Shown: positions 10,088-19,501 of the stretch, piece after piece
Position numbering within the stretch: position 1 is the first letter of the stretch
How the letters are laid out: the number at the start of each line of letters is the position of its first letter
Source of the DNA: Polychytrium aggregatum
Lineage: Eukaryota > Chytridiomycota > Chytridiomycetes > Polychytriales
Length of the DNA: 64,000 bases
Assembly: GCF_025602895.1 (NCBI RefSeq)
Contig: NW_026516218.1
Coordinates: forward strand, 620,001 to 684,000
Direction: 5' to 3'
Made by a program: the position numbers and the translations under genes
The notes under the pieces: generated by a model
Told to the model about the DNA's origin: nothing
Databases searched by the model: none
What the model saw: the letters and a program-made list of their open reading frames with translations, nothing else

Positions 10088-12130
10088 TCAGTTGAGATTT
10101 ATCAAGATAGTCATGGGCTGGAATGGGGACTCGTGTGTCCACAGGATAGACAGTCGGGGGGCAAAGTCGCGGCGACCGCTCGATGGGGGCAATTTGATCA
10201 TGTGGACTCCGTGACGCACCCAGAGTGGCTGATTGTCAATATTTACCCATTCGGACGAAGTAAGTGGTGCAGGACGGGTGGATGCTGCTACAAAATTGGT
10301 TTGGGAGTCGGAGGAGCGAACAAAGCTCTCGCCAACACGGACCCAGGCAATTGGGATATTGAAAAATTCATTAGACAGAATTGTGTTGCCGTCCGATGAG
10401 AGTTTCACAGATTTCACATAGCTTGTATGTCCTGTGAGCGTGCCCCTCCGATCACAGGTGAAAGTGTCCCAAACCTTGATTCTGTTCAAGTCTCCATGAT
10501 CGACAACTGCCACAATCTTGCCATCAGGCGATAGCACAGAGTAAAACTCGTATCTCTTATGAGTCGTGAATGTTTTCTTGATCTTCCCTGTGCTGGCATC
10601 CAGATGCTTGATTGTGCAGTTGGACTCGACAAGCACGATCGTTTTGCCGTCGGCCGATATTGTCGTGGCTGCAACATCTGCATGTCCCATGACAATGTGC
10701 TTCAGCTTGCTGGTCGCGGTATCCCACACTTTGATGCTGTCATTTGACCACGAGGCAAGCCAGTTGCCGCTTGGTGAAACAGCGACTGAGAGCACTTCCC
10801 CTATGTGTCCCACAGTTGATTTCACCAAGTTGCTCCAGTTCTTCCTGAATCCGATTGTCACCAGGAACAGGATCTTGTCTTCAAGATGTGAAGCGTATGT
10901 CTTGTAGATCGCCGTCTCCTTCGGTGTGAAGACATAGCCCGAGTTGTACACCTGCGGTGCACTCTTGATGATCGGATCGGCAAACTCGCGGATGAATTGA
11001 TGAGTGTCCTTGGCCAGTTCCTTGGTGATGTCATCTGCGATTGTGCTTGGAGCCAGGGCGAGCGTTTCTTCCAACGAGCGGAGCTGGGTGGTCAGCTCCG
11101 GAATCACACCAATGAGGGAACCAGCCTCCAGCCAGAAGAATACATGGCTGGCGAGGAACCGGCTCAGCAGATTGTCCAGCCCGGAATCACGGTACTGCTT
11201 CCAGATTCGACGATCGAAAGAACCATCGTTGGTGTACCACACAAAGTGTGTGATCCAGTGGGCAACGCTGTATCGCAGAGCCGGTGTGATCTTGGCCCTG
11301 ACTCGGCCCTCGAGGTAAGGGATCTTGTCGTGAAAGTCGTAAATGCCACAAATGTTGATCACAGGCTCGTATGAGAGGATCACAGAGAGACACCATGACG
11401 TGAGCGTGATATGGAAATTTTTGGGGACATGGAACGGCTCGCCGACAGACTCGTCTCCGAGCAGATATGCGACAATCGATTTGTGCTTGCGAACCTTGAC
11501 CATCGAGCTGCCTTGATTGTCACGGTTCAGTTTGCCGGGATCGAGAACGGGTCCAAGTTCCTTGACGCATCGACGGACGACTCGGATGTCGATGCCAAAG
11601 AGCTCAGCAATCGCACGAACGGTCAGGGGAGACTGCGATGTGGCAATGGCCGAGATCAACAGAGGGAGCTGCTGCTGGTGGCGGGACTGGGCATAGACGT
11701 TGGCGAAGGCCCGCTGGTAGCTGGCACTGTCGTTTCCATTCATGACCGCGAACCAGAGATGGAACTCATCGTCGTAATCATCGTCCGAATCGAAATCGTC
11801 ATTGGCATCGCAAGTCTCCAACTCAGGCGCGTCTGCCCGTTGCTCCACAGGCGCTGGATCGGGTGTTGGCACAGATGCAACGGTCGGATGAGCCTGCGGG
11901 TTAAAAGGTGCAAGGATGGAGGCTTCGGAGTGGAGAACTGGAGTGACGATAATGGGTCTCTGGTCTCCATTTTGAGCGGGATGGATCTCGGCAGGCTGGC
12001 GGAGGATGGCGAGAATCTCGGGAAACTTGGGTCGCATGGCGGGATCTTGGTGCCACCAGCGCTCAATGAGGGCACGGATGTCGTCGGGGATGCCGTCGAA
12101 CTGCTTGGGTCGGTTGCCTCGGAGGACCTG
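10088..12130 (-). CDS. 5'-truncated protein: kinase C-terminal tail + NLR-like winged-helix/superhelical region + WD40 repeats
   Basis: An uninterrupted reading frame of 680 codons. It opens inside the last subdomain of a protein kinase (RALIERWWHQDP then MRPKFPEIL). A Pro-rich and acidic linker follows (DDFDSDDDYDDE). The next part resembles the region after the NACHT ATPase in fungal NLR-type proteins: LPLLISAIATSQSPLTVRAI, then KHKSIVAYLL and CLSVIL. At least four WD40-like units end it, with GHIGEVLSVAVSPSG, IKVWDT, GHADVAATTISADG and GHTSYVKSV. No NACHT P-loop is visible. Upstream the frame runs through LESQ to a stop, and homology to the kinase N-lobe is absent; 20 bp further the sequence becomes retroelement. 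The first in-frame ATG (12037) lies within the kinase tail. Either a recently truncated gene or a downstream fragment expressed from a new start. WD40 assignment is firm; NLR likeness is by pattern. Confidence 0.7.
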   Translation of the reverse strand, partial: QVLRGNRPKQFDGIPDDIRALIERWWHQDPAMRPKFPEILAILRQPAEIHPAQNGDQRPIIVTPVLHSEASILAPFNPQAHPTVASVPTPDPAPVEQRADAPELETCDANDDFDSDDDYDDEFHLWFAVMNGNDSASYQRAFANVYAQSRHQQQLPLLISAIATSQSPLTVRAIAELFGIDIRVVRRCVKELGPVLDPGKLNRDNQGSSMVKVRKHKSIVAYLLGDESVGEPFHVPKNFHITLTSWCLSVILSYEPVINICGIYDFHDKIPYLEGRVRAKITPALRYSVAHWITHFVWYTNDGSFDRRIWKQYRDSGLDNLLSRFLASHVFFWLEAGSLIGVIPELTTQLRSLEETLALAPSTIADDITKELAKDTHQFIREFADPIIKSAPQVYNSGYVFTPKETAIYKTYASHLEDKILFLVTIGFRKNWSNLVKSTVGHIGEVLSVAVSPSGNWLASWSNDSIKVWDTATSKLKHIVMGHADVAATTISADGKTIVLVESNCTIKHLDASTGKIKKTFTTHKRYEFYSVLSPDGKIVAVVDHGDLNRIKVWDTFTCDRRGTLTGHTSYVKSVKLSSDGNTILSNEFFNIPIAWVRVGESFVRSSDSQTNFVAASTRPAPLTSSEWVNIDNQPLWVRHGVHMIKLPPSSGRRDFAPRLSILWTHESPFQPMTILINLN

Positions 12131-12150
12131 AGACTCGAGGGGCGGTTAAG

Positions 12151-13270
12151 TTCTTGAAGTGGCTGAGGAAAGTGCCATTGGGCAAGACAGTGACGAGGGT
12201 GTTCAAGACCTTCGTCCGGCCCATGCTCGAGTATGGACTGACCCTCGAAGTGCTCACGAAACAGCAAGCCGTGGTACTCAGACGTGTAAGTGTATTGTTG
12301 GTGTCGCTGTGCTGGATCATAAGAAACTCATGCTATGGAGCGATGCACCTCGGATGCGGACTCATCACCCTGCCCAACCGCCTCAAGCAGCTGGCCCTCC
12401 AGAACCGAGCCGTCTGGGAAGACCGTCTGGACCACAACGACAAGATGGTCTCGATGGTGTTGAGATATTCCCGCATCCAGCCCAGCCTGATGGACGCATC
12501 CCTCGGCTCCCAGTTCTACCTCGACGAGTACTGGCGACAGCTGATCGTGCTGAAGGAGCAGTGCCAGCCGGACTACCCGATGAGGAAGCTGTTCAGGAAC
12601 GGCTACTACCAGCTCCCAGGGCCACCAGTCAAGCTGCAGATTCACATCGAGGACGCGCAAGGCTTCGACAGGCAAAGGAGCTGACTTTGGCCCGCACCGT
12701 GACGAAGACCATGTCGGGACTGTGGGCCGAGCGAGGGCCCAAGAGAGATCGATACTATCACAACATGATGGTAAGATGGACCCTCGGTGCCTTTCCTGGA
12801 CACCCGTATGGCCACTATCGGCTGTGTGTCTCCTGCACGAAGAGCCGAGGAGAGTTCGTCGCGATGTGCCGGACCCACACCCAGAGCTGCGTCGGAAGAG
12901 GCCGCTCGTGTCAACGGATATTGCCCCCATGAGTTCAGGCTGCACTGCAGTGGACTGGTTTCATCCTCGCATGGTCTGACCACATACGCTGGCGTGCTCC
13001 AGTGTCCCTGGGTCGGATCGAGGGAGGATGGTCTTGGTGCCGGGGAAGGCTGGTGGCTTGCTGCCTGCTTTCTCCGGTACCCTGTGGCGAGGGATGGTCT
13101 GGTTGTGCTGACTCTTTCCACCATCCATGGTTGCAGAATGAGTATCGATTGTCGTGGTCGAGTTGTCGTTGTCGGGTCATCGGATGTTTCTCTCGGTCAA
13201 TCAACATCAGCGATTGTCATGGGACAACACAATTGTATATTGGATGTATTGGATGTATTGGATGTATAGA
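12151..13270 (+). mobile_element. 5'-truncated non-LTR (LINE-like) retroelement fragment
   Basis: The plus strand encodes a reverse-transcriptase tail: VFKTFVRPMLEYGLTL, then AMHLGCGLITLPNRLKQL, typical of the thumb and post-RT region of LINE ORF2 proteins. A second frame (about 12665-12932) continues with LWAERGPKRDRYYHNM and a Cys/His segment (CVSC...C). The frame changes near 12684, so the copy is decayed. After the coding part a non-coding stretch ends in about three copies of TATTGGATG (13230-13268), which could be the element's 3' tail repeat. The 5' end lies between 12131 and 12150, directly against the kinase tail of the opposite-strand gene. No target-site duplication was spotted. 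Confidence 0.72.
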
Positions 13271-13423
13271 ATGCCTAATACAACAACACTCGGCCACTGC
13301 CGTTTCATCGGAACCACATTACAAGTTCACTTTACTGTCGTGTTGTCTGGGATGTGCGGTTTGCTTGGTTGCTCTGATTGAATATTCAGTGTTGCGACAT
13401 GGTTTGGGAGTGGGACTTGGGAA

Positions 13424-14938
13424 TCAGGGCCATTTGCCGAGTTGCTCGAGGCTGTCGATGGAATCTTGGAAACCCTGTTCTGCAGCCTTGCGATACCAGA
13501 AAACGGCGGTGCCGACGTTCTTGGGGACACCTCGGCCTAGCCAGTAGCATTCACCGAGCCAATCTTGTCCGTATCGATTGTCCTGCCCGGCCGACTTGCG
13601 ATACCACTCGACTGCCTTGGTGCGATCCTTGGTGACTCCCCATCCATTGTAGTAGCAAAAACCAACCATCCACTGCCCATACGAGTTGTCTTGGCCAGCC
13701 GACTTGCGAAACCACTCGAATGCCTTCGTGTAGTCTGTCGATACTCCCCCGCCATAGCAGTAGCAATCTCCGATCCAGAACTGGCTGTCGCTGTGGCCCT
13801 CGTCGGCGAGTTGTTCAAAGGTGCCAGCCGCCTTCTCCAGGTCCCGAGTGGTTCCGAATCCATGGAACACACACACAGCCTCGAGATGTCTGCAAATCCA
13901 GTCTCGGTCCGACCCTATCTGACAGAGATCGAAGAACTTCCGGGCTGCGGGTGAGTCGGAGTCGGACGAGTTCCAATTGGCCAGACATTCGTCCTCTCCG
14001 AAAGGGAACTCATCCGATCTGTTCTCCCGGATGATCTTGACACCCTTCTGTTCGTCGCGCATGGTACCCCGGCCAAGGTAGTGCATCCAGCCAACCATGT
14101 GGGTGGCGATGGGTTTGATGACTGGATCGGTGGATTGGGTGCTGACTTCCTGCCAGCGATTGAAGGCATCGACATCGCTCTGTTCGACACCATGGCCGAT
14201 GAACGAGAACCATCCCCGGAGAAACAAGATGTGGAGTCGGCCGTCTTCGCTGCCTTGATCTGCTGCCTTGGAATACCACTCGATGGCTGTGTCGTAGTCT
14301 TGATCAACACCTTCACCACTCTCATAGCATCGACCGAGGGCAACTTGGGCTTGAGGTATTCCTCTGTCCGCAAGACTGCGATACAATTGGATGGCTTTGG
14401 TGTGATCTGGGTCGACCCCGAGTCCGTTGCGATAGCAGCCAGCCAGGTGGAACTGTGCCATTGGATGACTTGTGTTGGCTGCCTTCTCCAGAAGGCGGAA
14501 GATATGCTGGCGCTCGGCACTCCCCTCAAGCTCATCGTCGTTTTCTGATTCTTGGTCAACTTGGAGGATCCGTGCCAGGAAGTACGAGGCCGATGCATTG
14601 CCCTGCTCTGCCCGATCTTCCAGCCAGGATCGGTCGGCTGTGGCTTGATCCTCGCAGTGCAGCGAGAGGGCAATCTGGTCGCTCGGTGTGAGTGCGAACC
14701 GCAGCTGTCCGTCTGGATTGCACAAGCCTGCATTCTGACACCAGGTGTGGAAGCGAGGCACCTTGGAGCTCAGGAGAGGCCGGGCTTGTTTGCACACTCG
14801 GAGGAGGGTTGCGATGGTGGTCAGGTCGAGGGCGAGCTGGAAGCTGTCGTTGAAGCAGATGATGGTGAAGATGTCAGGGTTGTGGTCGTCAATGTCCAGT
14901 CGAGCCATGCTGGTCGAATGATGGACACTGGCAGCCAT
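13424..14938 (-). CDS. Sel1-like repeat protein
   Basis: A single-exon frame of 504 aa starting at ATG 14938. After ~110 residues without a recognised fold come about ten Sel1-like repeats, short alpha-helical TPR relatives used as protein scaffolds. Diagnostic pieces include AQFHLAGCYRNGLGVDPDH, AQVALGRCYESGEGVDQD, FWIGDCYCYGGGVSTD, WMVGFCYYNGWGVTKD and WLGECYWLGRGVPKN, each followed by KA..WYRKSA-type helices. The middle repeats (residues 230-330) are degenerate. No signal peptide, membrane segment or catalytic domain is present. It lies upstream of, and on the same strand as, the truncated kinase/WD40 gene, with the retroelement between them. Specific function unknown. Confidence 0.85.
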   Translation of the reverse strand: MAASVHHSTSMARLDIDDHNPDIFTIICFNDSFQLALDLTTIATLLRVCKQARPLLSSKVPRFHTWCQNAGLCNPDGQLRFALTPSDQIALSLHCEDQATADRSWLEDRAEQGNASASYFLARILQVDQESENDDELEGSAERQHIFRLLEKAANTSHPMAQFHLAGCYRNGLGVDPDHTKAIQLYRSLADRGIPQAQVALGRCYESGEGVDQDYDTAIEWYSKAADQGSEDGRLHILFLRGWFSFIGHGVEQSDVDAFNRWQEVSTQSTDPVIKPIATHMVGWMHYLGRGTMRDEQKGVKIIRENRSDEFPFGEDECLANWNSSDSDSPAARKFFDLCQIGSDRDWICRHLEAVCVFHGFGTTRDLEKAAGTFEQLADEGHSDSQFWIGDCYCYGGGVSTDYTKAFEWFRKSAGQDNSYGQWMVGFCYYNGWGVTKDRTKAVEWYRKSAGQDNRYGQDWLGECYWLGRGVPKNVGTAVFWYRKAAEQGFQDSIDSLEQLGKWP

Positions 14939-17061
14939 GATGCGGTGCAGCGGGTTGGGATGTGATGAGAGTTGCGATGGCGATATCCAGGCGACGAGAC
15001 GAAACGAGGTGGGGCGAGACGAGATGGGTGGGATGGAACGAGAGTGGCACAGTCACCAAACCAAGAACATGGCTGGATCCACGGATCGAGTGCCAGTCAA
15101 TCGATGCTTGTCATTCACATTCCCACACAGCTGTCACTCCATCGCTCCATCACTCCATCACTCCATCGCTCCATCGCTCCAGCCCAGTCGATCCGGATGG
15201 GAAACTCGCCTCAGTTTCTCAAGGCCGCTGCTGACCGCGGCAACCTCGAATTATTATGAGCGACGTCGCAGGCGAGTTGGATGGCATTCCTTCCTTTTGG
15301 AGTCAACATTTGCTCGTTGTCTGGAATCTCAGTATACGCACCGCTCTCCACCATCCTTATCGTTATCCAAGAGTACGCTGACAGGGCCCAAAATGGTTTG
15401 AACGAGTCTCAATTGCATGCAAGCGTTGTTGTCGAAGTGAATAGTTGGGATTCAACGGCTCCAGTCCACCACCATCAACCCTGGGTCGCTCTCTTCAAGG
15501 CCGTCCTGTCTGGATCGGCATTCGTCTGGTCAAATACCAATCGACTTCCCACAACGACGGCCCGAGTGGAAGTTCTCGTCTCGCCTTGGGGCTGTCGAGG
15601 CAGTGATGCCCATCTGGACTGGCATCGATGGATCCTACCCCTGGCACCAAACCCGCCAAGTCATTTCCCACCAACGTGGAAACGGTCTTTGCCAGAACAC
15701 AATCTATATACAGAAAATGAGATCAAGTGACATGAGGAAAGCAGCAACAAAGGCGTGCACAGGAGCCGGAGAGGCACACATTGACGGCCATTCTGCTTTG
15801 CCGCTCGTGGTACTTGGGTCCCGAAGTGAGCCGATGGAAGCATTGTGGGAACACAGTCGTCACAGCGTTATCCCCAATGCGGAGCGAGAGAGGGAAGAAA
15901 TAGCGTAGATAGATTAGTGTATTTGTTTTATTTCAGAGATATTAGAACGAAGGCAGAATCGACAGGTTGGATAAAGTGGAGGTGATCGAATAATAGGCGG
16001 ATATCGCATCGTGTCCTTTGCATGATCGTATGCGCACGCTCGTGGTACTGGAGAAAAGCGGCCTTGCAAGCCAAACAAGCCAGGAGTCACTGCGACTTAC
16101 TGTTTCGAATCCAATCCTTCGAGTTGATTGCATCAAAGAACTGAGAACGAGCAGTCGGAGCGGCAGACATAGAACAAAAACATCGACAACTGAACAAAAC
16201 GGACAACGAGGCAACAATGCCGCCCAGGACGCGCAGTAGGGAGGACTGACATGTTGCGTGGAATTGGTGAGTCTCAATGAGGGACAAGGAGGAATGGACA
16301 GCAGCCAGAACTGTGTGCATGGCGAGACGCCACAAGAGCCGGAGCCGGAGCCAACAGGATGGTGAAAACGGGCGTGGCAAAGGTGCAGGAGGGAATGGCC
16401 ACATCGGGTTGCTGCAGGGGGCACGCGCAAACGAATAAATATAAAAACGGGAGAGACGGCACCAAAACCAGTCACTATGAGGTGTAAGCATAAGCCACGG
16501 AGGGAATAAAAAACAGCCGAGGCGAGCACGGTATGTGGGGAACTCGGGCCACCCAAGCAGGGTCGTCTTTCTATAAGAAGGGGTGGGTCAGAAGAGGTCA
16601 ACAATAGGAAGGAGCCAAAACGTGGCGGGGCACAATCAGATAGATAAGGGAAACGAGGAAATCGCGGCGGAGAGGCAGAAGGGCCAAAAAGGAGGAGAAT
16701 ATCGACCAACCCAATCCTACGGGGGCAGCACAAAAGACTAGGGACACACATCGGCCAACTGGGCGATGGAGAAGCAGCAGCAGCAGCAACGACAGCGGTA
16801 GTGGCAGCAGCAACAACGGCCACAGTCAGCACGCACAGCAGCGGAGCCAGGCAAAGAGTTGCGGACGAAACATGCAAAGGCGAGAACGACCCAAAAAGAT
16901 AGCGGGGACGGCCGAGACAAGCGGAGTTGCCGAATGCGAGTCATAGACTAGCAAACGGAGCGGGGCTAGATCGGACAGTCGGCCCTTCGGCTCAGCGCAA
17001 CAATGTGTCGACCAAAACGAAGAAGGGGGGGGAGGGAGGGTGATTGGGCCGCTATGGCCGA
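14939..17061. other. Spacer without a supported gene; possible ankyrin-type stub
   Basis: At 15197-15259 (+) a 20-codon frame ends in FLKAAADRGNLELL, which resembles the start of an ankyrin-repeat protein but stops at once; a decayed remnant is possible. The region 15.9-17.0 kb holds only low-complexity frames and is likely in part the 3' UTR of the cyclin gene. Confidence 0.4.
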
Positions 17062-17979
17062 TCACCTTTCCCAGGCTCTCGTTATCGGCCGGGTTTCGCT
17101 TAACCAGGCTTGGTACTCCTCGGGACTGATGCTGAGCTGGTAACTCAGAACCCGACAAAAGTCTCGCTCGAGTGCGTTGAGGTAGGCCGAGTCCAGCTGA
17201 GTGATCCGCTTCCAGGTTCCCGGCTTGAAGGAGCGATCGTCCAGGAGTTTCTGCGAGAGCATCAGGGCGGTGATGAACATGTGGCTCTCTTGTCCGGGCA
17301 TCAAAAAGTAGATGGGTTCGGAGCGCACCCGCTTTTGCAGCAGCGTGATCGAGATGAAGACGATGGTCAGCGGGATCGAGTTGGAGAGGGACGACAGCAC
17401 GCCGTGGATGACGGCGATTGAGTGGGCAAAGTTCGGGTCGTTCATGATCTCCTCCTTGGTCAGATGCTCGGGCAGGATCCCAAGCGAGTAGTAAACCAGC
17501 GCCGTGACGCAGACGGCAAATTGGCGCGAGCACAGTGCCGCTGCGGCCCGCGAGGGCTTGCTCGGTTTGGATGAGGATGACCGCGAAGTTGATTGTGATG
17601 GCGGAGGAAGTGGGATGGACTGTGATTGTGCGGTCTTGTGCGAGGCAGGCTGCGATAGCAGCGGCGGAGGTGGCGGAGGGACAGGCCGCTGCGAGGACTG
17701 CTCGGGGTGCAGTGCCAAAGACGACATTGTCGCTGGTGTGGGGCCGGCCCCAGCGAGATCTTGTTGTGTCGAGGATGGAGCATCGAGCTGCATGGCATCA
17801 ACTTGCATGCTATTGTTCTCCACGGGCTCCGAAGGAGTGGGCGGCGGCATCGCTGGTCGATGCGGAAGCGAGTGCCTCAGGGACGACTGGGAGAAGGCAT
17901 CCCATGATGTCGGATGAAGGCGGTGGGGGTGGGAAATATGCGAACCCGAATAGTGAGTCGCCTTTGGGCTCACTATCAT
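17062..17979 (-). CDS. Cyclin-domain protein (Pcl/cyclin-Y-like)
   Basis: A single-exon frame of 305 aa from ATG 17979. Residues 1-145 are low complexity, rich in Ser/Pro/Gln, with a proline run; an internal ATG at MPPPTPSEP is an alternative start. Residues about 145-300 form a cyclin box: CVTALVYYSLG, VISITLLQ-like helix, FITALMLSQKLLDDRSFKPG, W..ITQLDSAYLNALERDF and SISPEEYQAWL. The helix containing LNALERDF followed by L is characteristic of cyclins that bind Pho85/CDK5-type kinases (Pcl family, cyclin Y). It would activate such a kinase in growth, phosphate or glycogen control; the partner cannot be read from sequence. Confidence 0.82.
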   Translation of the reverse strand: MIVSPKATHYSGSHISHPHRLHPTSWDAFSQSSLRHSLPHRPAMPPPTPSEPVENNSMQVDAMQLDAPSSTQQDLAGAGPTPATMSSLALHPEQSSQRPVPPPPPPLLSQPASHKTAQSQSIPLPPPSQSTSRSSSSKPSKPSRAAAALCSRQFAVCVTALVYYSLGILPEHLTKEEIMNDPNFAHSIAVIHGVLSSLSNSIPLTIVFISITLLQKRVRSEPIYFLMPGQESHMFITALMLSQKLLDDRSFKPGTWKRITQLDSAYLNALERDFCRVLSYQLSISPEEYQAWLSETRPITRAWER

Positions 17980-19501
17980 CCCGCTGGCGGAAACGTCGAT
18001 GGCGCCCGTTGTTGCAGAGAGCCCCGGGCTCAGCGAGGATATCGGATGTTGGGAGCGGGGACGGGCGACCGGGTCTGTCGGAGACTCGGTTGGTGAGGTC
18101 GGGAGACTGGGCTGGACACAGGAGCGGCGGTGAACGTGGGAGGATGCCGTCGCTGGTGCCGTTTACAAGTCAAGGTGCGAATGTCGAGACAGCGCCAGAT
18201 GATCCGAGACCGACCGGAGGTTCGTGTTCGGGGCGATATACTCTCTGGCAGGAAGGATTTGTTCAACGAAAGGGTGCTGGGTGGCCGGACACAGGAGCGT
18301 ATGCATGCGTCTGGATGGAGCGACAGAGAGCGAAGGCGAGCAGAGCATGAGCAGATGCAGATGCAGACTGGACAAGCAAGACCGAGGACAGTGTTCACGA
18401 GGGAAGGAGCAAACGGGCGAACGAGAGCGCCTCCAGAGAGTGCCTCCAAAGCAGAGACGCCGACAGGAGGGAGAAGGAGCAGCACAGATGGGCTTCGAGA
18501 GAATGAATCGGGCCCGGGACACGGATATTTACCGATGCGAGAGACACGACGACCAGGAAGCGGCGGCGGCGGCGGCGGCGGCGAGAAAGACTGCTGTTGT
18601 TCGCGATGCGATGGGGCGGGAGATCCAAGACACAGGCAGGGTAGTCCAGGATGCCGATGGGAAGATCCAAGTTGTGGATGGGGAAGATCCAGGAGGAAGG
18701 ATGGGGGAAAGATCCAGCCAGCGGGCGGACAGACAACGGCAGCAGGACATGCGTGGCCAAGTGCAGACGCAGAGGAGCGTCCTTGCCGCGGCGGTGTATG
18801 AACGCTCATGGGACCGGCGGGCCTTTGCGGCAACGCGCGCGCGGGCCACAGCGGCCACAGAGACAGTGTGCGGCGACGCGACGCAGCGGGGTGCCGCCGC
18901 GTTGTTTGCGGGCGCGCCCAGCAGCCCTGACGCGGGCACAAGCGGTCCGCGGGCGCAGGGCGGGGGGCGCCAAACAAGCGCCGGGCCGAGTGTGCGTCGA
19001 GGCGACGCGTCTCCGGCAGCGCCAACGACGCCAACGCCGCGCCCGCACGAGCGGAGTTGCTGGTCCCTGCGCCTGCGCCCCTGTGGCAGTGCGGTGTTGC
19101 GCTGTGTTGAACTGTGTTGCGCTGTGCTGTGCTTGTCCGCTGTTTCGGCATGGTGGATCCGTTGGGCTGCACCTAGAATGACACTGACCGCGTCCGCCAT
19201 GCAATCATGGTCATGTCCACCATGTGTCGACCTCAACCCGTCCTCGACATCGACATCGACATCGACATCGACATCGACCTCAACCCTTCGTCGACATCGA
19301 CATCGATATTGACATCGCCGCCGACCATCGATCCGCGGACACTTGTTGATCTCGCCCAACGCTCCGCTCGCCGCGCTCCACCCTCCGCTCCGTCGCTGCG
19401 GTTCGCATGTGCTGGGCTTTCGACGGTTTATTCGTTGGCGTCGGTCGCTCCGACTCGCCGGACATGCAGGCGCCGCTTCTGGCCGCCGCAACTCCCGGAA
19501 T
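17980..19501. repeat. Low-complexity spacer with a GACATC microsatellite
   Basis: No gene supported. Between about 19240 and 19315 is a run of GACATC/TCGACA units with CTCAAC interruptions. The same hexamer recurs at 59225 and inside the large array at 62.2 kb. The 380-aa minus-strand frame here is compositionally biased and unlikely to be real. Confidence 0.55.

Noticed and set aside
18030-19172. 380-aa minus-strand ORF upstream of the cyclin
   Set aside because: Low-complexity, no domain, no good promoter or splice context.
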